From positions 248,001 to 312,000 of the forward strand of contig JAWKPM010000001.1 in the NCBI GenBank assembly GCA_041390625.1: a DNA stretch of 64,000 bases, written 5' to 3'. Source of the DNA: RBC038 sp041390625 (GTDB lineage Bacteria > Chloroflexota > Dehalococcoidia > UBA2979). Positions 25,891 through 34,623 of the stretch are shown here, in pieces. The notes under the pieces were generated by a model. It saw only the letters and a program-made list of their open reading frames with translations. It ran no database searches and had not been told where the DNA came from. The position numbers and the translations under genes were made by a program. Positions within the stretch are counted from its first letter, which is position 1, and every line of letters starts with the position of its first letter.

Positions 25891-25906
25891 TCCGACCCGG
25901 GTCGGA
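25891..25906. promoter_or_regulatory. 16-bp perfect palindrome between divergent operons
   Basis: TCCGACCCGGGTCGGA is its own reverse complement and sits in the 118-base spacer between the kinase/regulator pair and the Rieske gene. It is a good candidate binding site for a dimeric regulator, most simply the adjacent NarL-type protein; this is inference. Confidence 0.4.
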
Positions 25907-25979
25907 CCTCGAAGTTCGCCCCGAGGGTCGACGCGACCTCCACCACGCCTTCCTAGCGTCTTCGATGAAGGAGGGCGCC

Positions 25980-26669
25980 ATGACGCAGCACGAAGTCCGA
26001 CCGGATCCGGCGTGGCAGAAGGCACTGGCGACGCGCTCGAATCGCTCGAACGCGGCCTCGACGCCGCTGCCGGCCTCGGGCGCGACGCGTCCGTCGCGAG
26101 GGGTGGAGCGGCGCACGTTCCTGCGCGGGGCGTTCTGGCTCGGGGTCGCCGCCTCGGTCGGTGGGGCCGCCGGGACGCTCCTCGACTACCTCTATCCGCG
26201 CGGCGTCCGACGCGCGGGGGGTCCCGTCCCAGCCGGCCACATTGAGGACTACCGACCGGGTGGCGATCCGGTGGCCAACGAGGCAGGGAACTTCTACCTC
26301 GTGAACCTCGACGGCGCCGACCCGACCGAGCGTGGCGGAGGCGGCGCGAGTGGACTGCTCGCCTTGTGGCGGAAGTGTCCGCACCTCGGATGCTCAGTGC
26401 CGTGGAAGGGGACGTTCAGCTTCGAAGGGGAGCAGGGGTGGTTCCGCTGCCCGTGCCACCAGTCGACCTACACGCTCGCCGGTGTGCGCGTGTTTGGTCC
26501 CGCGCCGCGCTCGATGGACACGATGGCGCTCGAGGTGGCCGAGGACGGCTCGATCACGGTGCACACGGACCAGATCTTCCCCGGTGGCACCGACAACCCC
26601 TCGCGGGCCGTGCCGACCGACCGGCCGCGAGCCGAGGAGAGCGCGCCGGCCGTCGAGGACTCGCGCTGA
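25980..26669 (+). CDS. Rieske [2Fe-2S] protein with Tat-like N-terminal anchor
   Basis: The 229-residue protein has a twin-arginine segment (RRTFLRGAFW) followed by a hydrophobic stretch, then a Rieske domain. Box I is CPHLGC (Cys133, His135, Cys138) and box II is CPCHQ (Cys157, Cys159, His160). This gives two Cys and two His ligands plus the disulfide pair of high-potential bc1/b6f-type proteins. It would carry electrons in a quinol-oxidising complex at the outer membrane face. No cytochrome b gene is next to it. ATG 25980 is preferred (GGAGGG five bases upstream) over ATG 25965. Confidence 0.85.
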   Translation: MTQHEVRPDPAWQKALATRSNRSNAASTPLPASGATRPSRGVERRTFLRGAFWLGVAASVGGAAGTLLDYLYPRGVRRAGGPVPAGHIEDYRPGGDPVANEAGNFYLVNLDGADPTERGGGGASGLLALWRKCPHLGCSVPWKGTFSFEGEQGWFRCPCHQSTYTLAGVRVFGPAPRSMDTMALEVAEDGSITVHTDQIFPGGTDNPSRAVPTDRPRAEESAPAVEDSR

Positions 26670-26715
26670 CCCTCGATGGCGCGCTATCGTGGCGCCGGGC
26701 TACGAGGAGGTCGCC

Positions 26716-26916
26716 ATGGGCTGTCCCGTTCACATCTGGGCACCGCTGATGACGGGCATGGTCCCGCTGGCCCGGATGGCGCGCGATCGGCTCAGCATCC
26801 GGCGCGCGGACCGCGCCGCCGAGACTGCCCCCAAGCGCACCATTCAGCGCTTCGCGCCGATCACCCCGGGCGGCGTCTCTGCCGACGCCTCGAAGGCCGC
26901 CTCTCCCGAGGCGTGA
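26716..26916 (+). CDS. Small hypothetical protein downstream of the Rieske gene
   Basis: A 66-residue frame has a strong GGAGG six bases before its ATG and a GTGA overlap with the next gene, so it is probably translated. The N-terminal third is moderately hydrophobic (CPVHIWAPLMTGMVPLARM) with one Cys and one His; the rest is basic and probably disordered. No family was recognised. It may be a small accessory of the respiratory genes around it (Rieske, SURF1), by context only. Confidence 0.55.
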   Translation: MGCPVHIWAPLMTGMVPLARMARDRLSIRRADRAAETAPKRTIQRFAPITPGGVSADASKAASPEA

Positions 26917-27407
26917 CCGCTCCCACCCTCGATGTCTCACCCCGCGCCTCGGACGCCCGCGCCGTCGAGGCGCTCCGCGACGTCGTCTCGGTGCACGTGA
27001 ACACGACCAGCTGGTGGAACAACGCTTCGTTCGCGCTCCCGCTCCTCGGCGCTGTCGTATCACTGTCCGCGGGTGTCATCCTCGGGAGCGCTGAGGCGCT
27101 GGGCTTTGGCGGCTTCCTCGCCTTCGTGACCCTCGTGATGCTGCCCGTCGTGCAGCTGACGTGGCGTCGCACGCCGACGGCGGTGGTGCTCACCCGGGAG
27201 GCCGCCGTCTCGCTCCACGAGGGGCGCGAACTGAAGCGGATCGCGTGGTCCGACCTCGCCCGCATCGAGCGTGCCGACTACGACAACATCAAGTGGCGTC
27301 TGCGTCCCGCCGAGGGCGACCACCTCAGCCTCGAGGCCGAACTCACGGACCTCGAGGGCCTGATCGCGCAGGCGAGTGCGCTCTCCGGCCTCGAACCGAC
27401 GAACTAG
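26913..27407 (+). CDS. Membrane protein with PH-like domain
   Basis: The 164-residue product starts at GTG 26913, overlapping the previous stop by four bases. Two membrane helices (~42-62 and 67-85) are followed by a ~75-residue beta-rich part (VVLTREAAVSLHEG, LKRIAWSDLARIER) resembling bacterial PH or YdbT-type domains. The function is unknown. It is translationally coupled to the small gene upstream and precedes SURF1. Confidence 0.55.
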   Translation: MTAPTLDVSPRASDARAVEALRDVVSVHVNTTSWWNNASFALPLLGAVVSLSAGVILGSAEALGFGGFLAFVTLVMLPVVQLTWRRTPTAVVLTREAAVSLHEGRELKRIAWSDLARIERADYDNIKWRLRPAEGDHLSLEAELTDLEGLIAQASALSGLEPTN

Positions 27408-27455
27408 CACGCCCGCCGGATTGCCTCGGGCCGCGGCCGGTCCGACACTCGATGC

Positions 27456-28193
27456 ATGCGGTTCACGCTGCCGAACTGGCTCCTCCTGCCCGGCCTCGTG
27501 CTCTCGATCGTCGTCCTTGTCGGCCTCGGCTGGTGGCAGTGGAGCCGCCATCTCGATGCGCAGGCAGTTGAGGAGCGGTACGACGAGCGCCTGGCACTGC
27601 CGGCGCAGCGCATCGAGTCGGCCTCCGACGCCTCGGGCGTGGACCTCGACTTCCGACGCGTGACCCTCGTGGGCACGTGGGATGCGGAGCACGCGATGAC
27701 GATCGTCTCGCGCGTGCGCGCGTCGAGGCTTGGCGAAGAGATGGTCGAGCCGCTCGTGCTCGCGGATGGCACCGCCGTCCTCGTGAATCGAGGTTGGTAC
27801 CCCCTCGAGGAGCGCGACGCGACGAGGGCGGCGCTGCTGGCGGACTCGACCGCGAGCCTCGATGGCCTCGCGCGTCTCGAGGTCGGTCGCGGGCGCCTCA
27901 ACAGCAACGGCGACTGGTCCGGCTTCGACGTCGACGCCATGGCCTCGACGCTGCCCTACGAGGTGGCGAGCTGGGGCGTGATCGCGGGCAGTGAGAACTC
28001 GAACGCGACCGGAGCGAACGGGCCCTACCCGCTGACGGGCTGGGAGCGCTTCGCGAACACGATCCCGCACGTGCAGTACGCGCTGACGTGGTGGGGCCTC
28101 GCTGCAGCGTTCGTCGCGATGGTCGTCGTGCGAGCGCGGGCACGCGCGTCCTCGAGCACGGAGTCCCGGAGCGATCCAAGGGCGGCGCTATGA
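27456..28193 (+). CDS. SURF1 family cytochrome oxidase biogenesis protein
   Basis: The 245-residue protein has the family layout: an N-terminal membrane helix (~8-27), a soluble extracytoplasmic domain with FRRVTLVGTW and VLVNRGWYP, and a C-terminal helix preceded by TIPHVQYALTWWGLA. SURF1 assists haem a insertion into the a3 site of cytochrome c oxidase. Its presence implies an aa3-type oxidase elsewhere in the genome. Length and both transmembrane segments are typical. Confidence 0.9.
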   Translation: MRFTLPNWLLLPGLVLSIVVLVGLGWWQWSRHLDAQAVEERYDERLALPAQRIESASDASGVDLDFRRVTLVGTWDAEHAMTIVSRVRASRLGEEMVEPLVLADGTAVLVNRGWYPLEERDATRAALLADSTASLDGLARLEVGRGRLNSNGDWSGFDVDAMASTLPYEVASWGVIAGSENSNATGANGPYPLTGWERFANTIPHVQYALTWWGLAAAFVAMVVVRARARASSSTESRSDPRAAL

Positions 28194-28233
28194 TGACGTT
28201 GCGAATCGAGACAGGCAGATCGAGGAGGCCTCG

Positions 28234-28443
28234 ATGAATCGACTACTCGGCGTGTTCGGGCGCGGCGGCGCCGACACCGCGATCGACCCCGTGTGCGGCA
28301 TGAGCGTCGACACGAAGAATCCGCCCGGCGGCTCGTACGAGTTCGAAGGCACGACGTACTACTTCTGCGGCCGCGGCTGCCGCCTCGAGTTCCAGGAGGA
28401 CCCGAAGGGCTACCTGAGCGGCGAGAAGAAGATGGACATGTAG
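28234..28443 (+). CDS. YHS-domain protein
   Basis: The 69-residue protein is almost entirely a YHS domain: DPVCGMSVD, then YEFEGTTYYFCGRGCRLEF. The cysteines match the metal-binding pattern seen in copper-handling and ATPase-associated YHS domains. It may deliver or sense a metal, plausibly for the oxidase whose SURF1 factor is encoded just upstream. GAGG precedes the ATG and a strong terminator follows. Confidence 0.8.
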   Translation: MNRLLGVFGRGGADTAIDPVCGMSVDTKNPPGGSYEFEGTTYYFCGRGCRLEFQEDPKGYLSGEKKMDM

Positions 28444-28476
28444 CGCTCGGCTTCGCGCCGGCTGGACCCAGAATGC

Positions 28477-28504
28477 AGAACGGGCGCCTTGCGGCGCCCG
28501 TTCT
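28477..28504. terminator. Intrinsic terminator between convergent genes
   Basis: A perfect 12-bp stem (AGAACGGGCGCC and complement) with TTGC loop is followed by TGGTTT on the plus strand. It ends the SURF1-YHS transcript and lies 22 bases from the convergent gene's stop. Confidence 0.7.
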
Positions 28505-28525
28505 TGGTTTCGGAAGTGCCGAAGC

Positions 28526-28930
28526 CTACGACTTGATCTCGCCGGCGTGCTCCGCGAGGTGCGATGCCGCCGACTCCATGATCTGCTCCAGGGAGCGACC
28601 ATCGCGCTGCTTCGAGAGGTCGCGGTCCTCGGCCCAGCTGAAGCGCTTGTCGATCTCGGGGCCAAGCTTGCCGATCGCGTCGACAGCTTCCTGGGCGCTC
28701 GCGAGCGAGATCTCGGACGAGGGCACCGGGTTGCCGCCGAGGATGGCGGCCGCCGAGCCGGCGTAGCGGACGTCCGCACCGATGGCGTGCTCGGCAATCT
28801 GGCGGGGGTTGCGCTGGTCGCCGTCGCCGGCGCTCGCGTCCTCCCACTTGCCGGAAGCCGCCTCGATGGCCGACTTCAACGCCTCGCGGTTCGCCGTGAT
28901 CTTGTCGCGAAGCTCCTTCACGGTTGCCAT
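28526..28930 (-). CDS. DinB-like four-helix-bundle protein
   Basis: The 134-residue helical protein (KELRDKITANREALKSAI at the start, HLAEHAGEI at the end) resembles the DinB/mycothiol-transferase fold. The fold uses scattered His residues to bind metal; candidates are the His of AEHA and of the C-terminal ASHLAEHAG. The function is not assignable. ATG 28930 is preferred over ATG 28945 because the first codons of the longer version form the GGAGGG ribosome binding site. Confidence 0.5.
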   Translation of the reverse strand: MATVKELRDKITANREALKSAIEAASGKWEDASAGDGDQRNPRQIAEHAIGADVRYAGSAAAILGGNPVPSSEISLASAQEAVDAIGKLGPEIDKRFSWAEDRDLSKQRDGRSLEQIMESAASHLAEHAGEIKS

Positions 28931-29134
28931 GCGCACCCCCTCCATCCGTGTGCTGATGTCCCTGCCTGGGGGCCGCCGTCACTGAGGCCCTCGGCGTCTC
29001 CGGGTTGATCCGCTGCGTAATCTACCCCAAACGTGCGTCCCGTGGACACTCACTTCCGTGTTCGACGCGCTTCGGTACACTTCACCCCCTTGGTTCGGCC
29101 CGGACGGGCCATCGATGACACGGAAGCAGCCCTC

Positions 29135-31687
29135 ATGACGGCCTCACCCGTCGCCCCTCGCGACGTCCTCACCCAGATCGAGGCGGAGGCCCGCGCCGGC
29201 CGCGTCTCGAACGTCAGCTACGACATCGACCTCTCGCTCACGCGCAACGCCGAGACCTATCGAGGCGATGTGACCGTTCGCTTCGACCTCGCGGGCGACG
29301 GCGACACGTTCCTCGACTTCCGAGGCAAGACCATTGAGCTGCTCGAGGTGAACGGGACCGCCATCGAGGCGCTCTCGTGGACGGGCTACCGGCTGACCCT
29401 GCCGGGCGAGCACCTCGCCGCCGGCTCGAACGTCGTGCACGTGGTGTACGAGAACGAGTACGACCACACCGGTGACGGCCTGCACCAGTTCGTCGACCCC
29501 GAGGACGGCGAGGAGTACCTCTACACCAACTTCGAGCCCTACGAGTCGCACCGTCTCTTCCCGCAGTTCGACCAGCCCGACATCAAGGCGCGCTACCGCC
29601 TCGTGGTGAGCGCGCCCGAGGCGTGGGAGATCATCGCGAACAGCCGCGAGACCGCCTCCGAGGCCACGTCGGACGGCCGCACGCGCCACACCTACGAGGA
29701 GACGGCGCCCTTCAGCACGTACCTGTTCGCGATGATCGCGGGCCCGTACCACGTCTTCCGCGACGAGCACGGCGGCGTGCCCCTCGGGTTCTTCTGCCGC
29801 CGCTCCCTCGTGAAGCACGTCGACACCGACGAGCTCTTTGAGGTGACGAAGCAAGGGCTCGACTTCTACGCCTCGTTCTTCGACTACCCCTACCCGTTCA
29901 CGAAGTACGACCAGATCTTCGTGCCCGAGTTCAACGCGGGCGCGATGGAGAACGTCGGCGCCGTCACCCACAGCGAGCGCCTCGTCTTCCGCGACCCACC
30001 GACCGACACCCAGCGCCTGAGCCGCGCCGAAGTGCTGCTCCACGAGATGGCGCACATGTGGTTCGGCAACCTCGTGACGATGCGCTGGTGGAACGACCTC
30101 TGGCTCAATGAGTCGTTCGCGACGTACATGGCCTACCTCTCCCTGGTGGAGGCGACGCGCTTCAAGACCGCGTGGCAGGCGTTCAACTCCGGGATGAAGA
30201 ACTGGGCGTACCGCCAGGATCAGCTGGTCACGACGCACCCCATCGCGGGCGAGGTGGCCGACACCGACCAGACCTTCCTCAACTTCGACGGCATCACGTA
30301 TGGCAAGGGCGCGGCCGTCATTAAGCAGCTGGTCGCGGCGATGGGCATCGATGGCTTCCGCGACGGCATGCGGCGCTACTTCAAGCGCCACGAGTTCAGC
30401 AACACGACGCTCTCGCAGTTCCTCGACGCCCTCGGTGAGGGCGTCGGACGCGACCTGCACGAGTGGGCGCGCGCCTGGCTCGAGACGCCCTCGCTGAACA
30501 CGGTGGCCGCCAGCTGGGAGACCGACGGCGACCGCCTGAGCAGCTTCGCCCTCACTCAGACCGCGCCCGAGGCCTATCCCACGCTGCGCCCGCACCACCT
30601 CGAGGTCGCGCTCGTGCGCGGCGTCGAGGGCGGGGCGCCGGCCGTCGAGGCCCTCGACGTCGATCTCGCGGGCGAGTCGGTCGAGGTGTCCGAGGCCGTG
30701 GGCCGGCCCGCGCCCGACTTCGTCTTCCCGAACCACAACGACCACGGCTTTGCGAAGGTCGCCCTCGACGAGGCCTCGCTGGCATGGCTGCGCGACCACC
30801 TCGGCACCATCGAGGACCCGTTGCTCCGGCAGCTCGTGTGGCAAACCTTGTGGCAGATGACGCGCGACCAGCAGCTGCGCTCGACGGAGTACCTCGAGCT
30901 CGCCGCCGCGAACGCGCCGGACGAGCGCGACACCGAGCTGATCGAGACGATCCTCGCGACGGCGACCGCCACGATCGGGCGGTACGTCCCCGAGGATCAG
31001 CGCATCCCCTCGGCGCACCGCTTCTTCGAGGCCGCGCGCGACGCCCTGCAGACGGCACCGCAGGGTGATCTCCAGATCATCTGGGGTCGCGCGATGATCG
31101 GCTCGGCGATCACGCCCGAGGACATCCAGTACTGCGGCCGGCTCGTCGACGGTGAGATCAGCGTGCCAGGGTTCAACGTCGACCAGGACATGCGCTGGGA
31201 CATCGCATCGCGTTACGTCGCGTACGGCCTCCACGGCGCCGAGGCGCGCGTGGTGGCCGAGCGCCAGCGCGACCCCTCGGATCGAGGTCAGCGCGCCGGC
31301 CTGCGCTGCGAGACGGCGGTTCCGACCGCCGAAGTGAAGGCCGAGGCGTGGCGCAGGTTCAACGAAGAAGGTTATGGCTCGTTGCACCTCACCGCGGCGG
31401 CGATGAGCGGCTTCCACTGGCGCGTCCAGCGCGAGCTCCTCGAGCCGTACGTCGAGCGCTACTTCGAGTCGGTGCGGGGCATCTTCCGCGACCGTGACCA
31501 CGAGTTCGCACGCTCGTACTTCGGCGCGCTCTTCCCCGGCTACATCGTCGAGCGCGGGCTGCTCGACCGCTGCCAGGCGCTCCTCGATGAACTGACCCCC
31601 GACGAGGCACGCCTCGCCCGCTCAGTGCGTGAGGCGATGGACGACCTCGAGCGGGCCATCAAGTGCCGCGAGTTCGCGTCCTCGTGA
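29135..31687 (+). CDS. pepN: M1 family aminopeptidase (aminopeptidase N)
   Basis: This is an 850-residue zinc metallopeptidase. GAMENVG (about residue 270) recognises the substrate N-terminus. HEMAH (His303, Glu304, His307) with the downstream Glu of WLNESFATY (about 326) forms the gluzincin HExxH-x18-E site. A C-terminal ERAP1-like helical region (from ~520) completes the architecture. It removes N-terminal residues from peptides in the cytoplasm. There is no signal peptide. ATG 29135 is placed at the start of the beta-sandwich domain; a TACACT -10-like box lies at 29076-29081. Confidence 0.95.
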   Translation: MTASPVAPRDVLTQIEAEARAGRVSNVSYDIDLSLTRNAETYRGDVTVRFDLAGDGDTFLDFRGKTIELLEVNGTAIEALSWTGYRLTLPGEHLAAGSNVVHVVYENEYDHTGDGLHQFVDPEDGEEYLYTNFEPYESHRLFPQFDQPDIKARYRLVVSAPEAWEIIANSRETASEATSDGRTRHTYEETAPFSTYLFAMIAGPYHVFRDEHGGVPLGFFCRRSLVKHVDTDELFEVTKQGLDFYASFFDYPYPFTKYDQIFVPEFNAGAMENVGAVTHSERLVFRDPPTDTQRLSRAEVLLHEMAHMWFGNLVTMRWWNDLWLNESFATYMAYLSLVEATRFKTAWQAFNSGMKNWAYRQDQLVTTHPIAGEVADTDQTFLNFDGITYGKGAAVIKQLVAAMGIDGFRDGMRRYFKRHEFSNTTLSQFLDALGEGVGRDLHEWARAWLETPSLNTVAASWETDGDRLSSFALTQTAPEAYPTLRPHHLEVALVRGVEGGAPAVEALDVDLAGESVEVSEAVGRPAPDFVFPNHNDHGFAKVALDEASLAWLRDHLGTIEDPLLRQLVWQTLWQMTRDQQLRSTEYLELAAANAPDERDTELIETILATATATIGRYVPEDQRIPSAHRFFEAARDALQTAPQGDLQIIWGRAMIGSAITPEDIQYCGRLVDGEISVPGFNVDQDMRWDIASRYVAYGLHGAEARVVAERQRDPSDRGQRAGLRCETAVPTAEVKAEAWRRFNEEGYGSLHLTAAAMSGFHWRVQRELLEPYVERYFESVRGIFRDRDHEFARSYFGALFPGYIVERGLLDRCQALLDELTPDEARLARSVREAMDDLERAIKCREFASS

Positions 31688-31727
31688 GTCGACGAGCGGA
31701 GCGCGTGATGAGGGCTGAGGGACTGGT

Positions 31728-33131
31728 GTGAGCGACATCCCGGCCGGGCGCATCACGGCGTTCCGCGAGAACGTCGGGACCATGCTGCGGCCACGCGGCC
31801 GCGTCTTCTATGGCTGGTGGATGGTGGCGGCCAGCGCCGGCATCCAGGCAGTCATCGCCGTGCTCTTCAACCAGGCGTTCGGCGCCTACGCCGCGGTCCT
31901 CCGAGACGACTTCGGGTGGAGCCGCGGCGCGCTCTCGGGCGCGTTCTCCCTCGCAAGATTCGAGAGCGGCATCCTCGGGCCCATCCAGGGGTGGATGATC
32001 GACCGCTTCGGGCCGCGTGCCGTCATGATCGCTGGCCTGTCGATGTTTGCCGGCGGGCTGATGATCTTCTCGCAGATCAACTCGCTGCTGCAGTTCTACA
32101 TCGTGTTCTTCTTCATGGCGGTGGGTTCGAGTCTGGGCGGCTTCCTCGCCATCACCGTTGCCCTCGTGAACTGGTTCAACCGACATCGCGCGAAGGCGCT
32201 GTCGCTGTCCCAGATCGGCTTCTCGGCCGGCGGGCTGCTCGTGCCGATCACCGTCGCCTCGATTGAGTTCTTCGGCTGGCGCGAGACCGCTTTCGGCTCC
32301 GGCGTGGCCGTGCTCGCCCTCGGGCTCCCGCTGGCGATGATGATTCGGCACCGGCCCGAGGCATACGGCGAGACGCCCGACGGCATCCCCTTCACGCCTC
32401 GACAGGCCGCGGCCGAGGCCGAGGCGGCGAAGCCGCACTGGGCCGTCGCGGCCGATGGCTCCGAGGACTTCACCGCGCGCGAGGCGCTGCGTACGAGGTC
32501 GTTCTGGCTGATCTCGCTCGGACACGCCTCGGCGCTGCTCATCGTGTCGGCAGTCATGGTGCATCTCGTTCTGCACCTGAACGAGAACCTCGGCTACTCG
32601 CTGACGGCGGCGAGCCTCTTCGTGGCGCTCATGACCGCGATGCAGATGACCGGCCAGATCATGGGCGGCATCCTCGGTGACCGCTTCAACAAGCGCGCGA
32701 TCGTCATCGCCTGCATGGCGGCGCACGCGATCGGCCTCATTTCGCTCGCCTTCGCTACGAACACGCTGATGGTGATCGCATTCGCGATCCTCCACGGCCT
32801 CGCATGGGGCACTCGAGGCCCGCTGATGCAGGCGATCCGTGCGGACTACTTCGGCAGTTCGAACTTCGGCGCGATCATGGGCTGGTCCTCGATGATCGTC
32901 ATGATCGGCACCACGAGCGGACCGCTGGTGGCGGGCTTCCTGGCCGACCGCACCGGCAACTACGAGGTCGGCTTCACCGTCCTCGCGATCGCCGCCGCGA
33001 TGGGCTCGATCTTCTTCATGCTGGCGACGAAGCCAACGCCCCCCGATCGCGGCGCCGGGGTGCCCGTCGCGGCGACCGAGCCGACCGCCCCCATCGAGGC
33101 GGTCCCGGCCGGCGACAGCGCCTCGGCGTAG
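31728..33131 (+). CDS. Major facilitator superfamily transporter
   Basis: The 467-residue protein has twelve predicted membrane helices in two bundles with a central cytoplasmic loop (~225-250). The first loop carries the MFS-type motif around GWMIDRFGPRAVM, repeated as GGILGDRFNKRA in the second half. The sequence style resembles the oxalate/formate antiporter or monocarboxylate group, fitting nearby carboxylate and acyl-CoA genes. The substrate is unknown. The start is GTG 31728. Confidence 0.85.
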   Translation: MSDIPAGRITAFRENVGTMLRPRGRVFYGWWMVAASAGIQAVIAVLFNQAFGAYAAVLRDDFGWSRGALSGAFSLARFESGILGPIQGWMIDRFGPRAVMIAGLSMFAGGLMIFSQINSLLQFYIVFFFMAVGSSLGGFLAITVALVNWFNRHRAKALSLSQIGFSAGGLLVPITVASIEFFGWRETAFGSGVAVLALGLPLAMMIRHRPEAYGETPDGIPFTPRQAAAEAEAAKPHWAVAADGSEDFTAREALRTRSFWLISLGHASALLIVSAVMVHLVLHLNENLGYSLTAASLFVALMTAMQMTGQIMGGILGDRFNKRAIVIACMAAHAIGLISLAFATNTLMVIAFAILHGLAWGTRGPLMQAIRADYFGSSNFGAIMGWSSMIVMIGTTSGPLVAGFLADRTGNYEVGFTVLAIAAAMGSIFFMLATKPTPPDRGAGVPVAATEPTAPIEAVPAGDSASA

Positions 33132-33173
33132 CGATCGACCTCGGCCCCTCGACCTCCGGCCGGCAGCGCCCGC

Positions 33174-34475
33174 CTAGCGCTGCATGACGACGTCCGCCTG
33201 AACGAGCTCCGCCACCTCCTCGGGCGAATAGCCGTGCTCGATCAGCACCTCAGCGGAGTGCTCGCCGATGGCGGGGGCGGCGCGCTGAGGCCCGGCAGGC
33301 GTCTTCGACATCAGCACGAGCGGCGCCACGATGCGCTGCGGTCCGGTTACCGTGTGCTCGAGCTCATGGACCATGCCGTCCGCCTGCACCTGCGGGTCGT
33401 CCGCCATCTCCTCGGGTAGGTGCACGGGCGAGACAGGCACGCCGGCCTTGTCGAAGGCGGCGACCCACTCGTCGACGGTCCGCTCGAGGAACTTCGCTCG
33501 AATCTTCAGCTTCCACGCCTCGGCGGTCGCCTGGTTCTCGGGGTCGTAGGCGTCGTACTCGGGGTCGTCGGAATTCTCTTCGCCGTAGATGCCGAGGACC
33601 TTGCGCATGCCGTCCCGGTTCGCCTTCGTCAGCGCTCCGAGCACCACGCCGCCATCCTTGGCTCGATAGCCGCCGTAGTAGAGGCGGAACGCGGTGCGGA
33701 GCGACTGGAGGCCGTTCCTTGTCGCGAGCATCTCGTCGTAGGAGCCGCCGTTCGCCCGCAGCTCTTCGATCTTCTGCATCATCGGGTCGCGCAGCACGGC
33801 GTCGTGCACCGGCTCACGCATCACCGAACCGCCCATCATCACGAGGGACGTGCGTAGCAACGAGGTGCTCAGGCGCTGACCCTCGCCCGTCAGCGCGCGG
33901 TGGTAGAGCGCCGCGCTCACCGCCATCGCGGCACCGACGCCGCTGAGGATGTCCGCCACCGGGCTGGAGATCAGGTCGGGCGCCCCGTCGTCGTTCGTCT
34001 TCGAGTCGAGCGCCATGAGGCCGGAGTAGGCCTGGGCGACGATGTCCGATCCGGCGCGATAGGCCTCGGGACCGCCCTCGCCGAAGCCGGTGTTCTGCCA
34101 GTAGATGAGGTCCGGGCGGTGCTTCTTCAGCGTTTCGTAGTCGATGCCGATGCGCTCGGCGACACCGAGGCGATAGTTGATCAGCACGACATCGAAGCCT
34201 TTGACGATCCGCTGGATGACCGCCTGCCCCTTCGGATCCTGCAGGTTCAGGATGAGGCTGCGCTTGCCTCGATTCAGCGCCTGGAAGCCCTTGCCCTCGA
34301 ACGGGACGATGGCGGCGGTGCGTCGCGTTTGCTCGCCGCCGTGGGGCTCGACCTTGATGACGTCGGCACCGAGGTCGGAGAGCATGACGCCCGCCGTGGG
34401 CGCCGCCACGATCTGTGAGAACTCCAGCACGCGGATGCCGTGCAGCGGTCCGTGCTTGCCGTTGTCCGAGGTCAT
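33174..34475 (-). CDS. CaiB/BaiF (family III) CoA transferase
   Basis: The 433-residue protein has the family opening GIRVLEFSQIVAAPTAG and GADVIKVEP. The NTGFGEGGPEAYRAGSD segment contains the candidate catalytic Asp. Family III enzymes move CoA between carboxylic acids through an acyl-Asp intermediate, or racemise 2-methylacyl-CoAs. ATG 34475 is preferred over an upstream in-frame start because GGGAGGGG lies just ahead of it. It converges with the MFS gene, and both may serve uptake and activation of one carboxylate. Confidence 0.85.
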   Translation of the reverse strand: MTSDNGKHGPLHGIRVLEFSQIVAAPTAGVMLSDLGADVIKVEPHGGEQTRRTAAIVPFEGKGFQALNRGKRSLILNLQDPKGQAVIQRIVKGFDVVLINYRLGVAERIGIDYETLKKHRPDLIYWQNTGFGEGGPEAYRAGSDIVAQAYSGLMALDSKTNDDGAPDLISSPVADILSGVGAAMAVSAALYHRALTGEGQRLSTSLLRTSLVMMGGSVMREPVHDAVLRDPMMQKIEELRANGGSYDEMLATRNGLQSLRTAFRLYYGGYRAKDGGVVLGALTKANRDGMRKVLGIYGEENSDDPEYDAYDPENQATAEAWKLKIRAKFLERTVDEWVAAFDKAGVPVSPVHLPEEMADDPQVQADGMVHELEHTVTGPQRIVAPLVLMSKTPAGPQRAAPAIGEHSAEVLIEHGYSPEEVAELVQADVVMQR

Positions 34476-34575
34476 TCGCACCCCTCCCGAGCGCAGCCAT
34501 CGAGGTGGGGCGGATATTACGCCCGTCGCCAAGGCCCTGCAGGGTAGGTGCCACTCGAATGGGAGCGGGCGCGGA

Positions 34576-34599
34576 ACGGGGGCCGTGACCGGCCCCCGT
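34576..34599 (-). terminator. Hairpin downstream of aconitase
   Basis: A 9-bp stem (ACGGGGGCC/GGCCCCCGT) with six-base loop lies 25 bases beyond the aconitase stop on the minus strand. No T-tract follows. Confidence 0.45.
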
Positions 34600-34623
34600 C
34601 AGATTCGATCCATGTGCCAGGCG

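Noticed and set aside
25862..26116. Longer histidine kinase starting at 26116
   Set aside because: This part overlaps the Rieske gene start and the palindrome-containing promoter region, and reads as Arg/Ser-rich nonsense ahead of the membrane domain.
29144..31501. 785-codon minus-strand open frame opposite the M1 aminopeptidase
   Set aside because: Antisense shadow produced by GC3 bias; no ribosome binding site, composition implausible for a protein.
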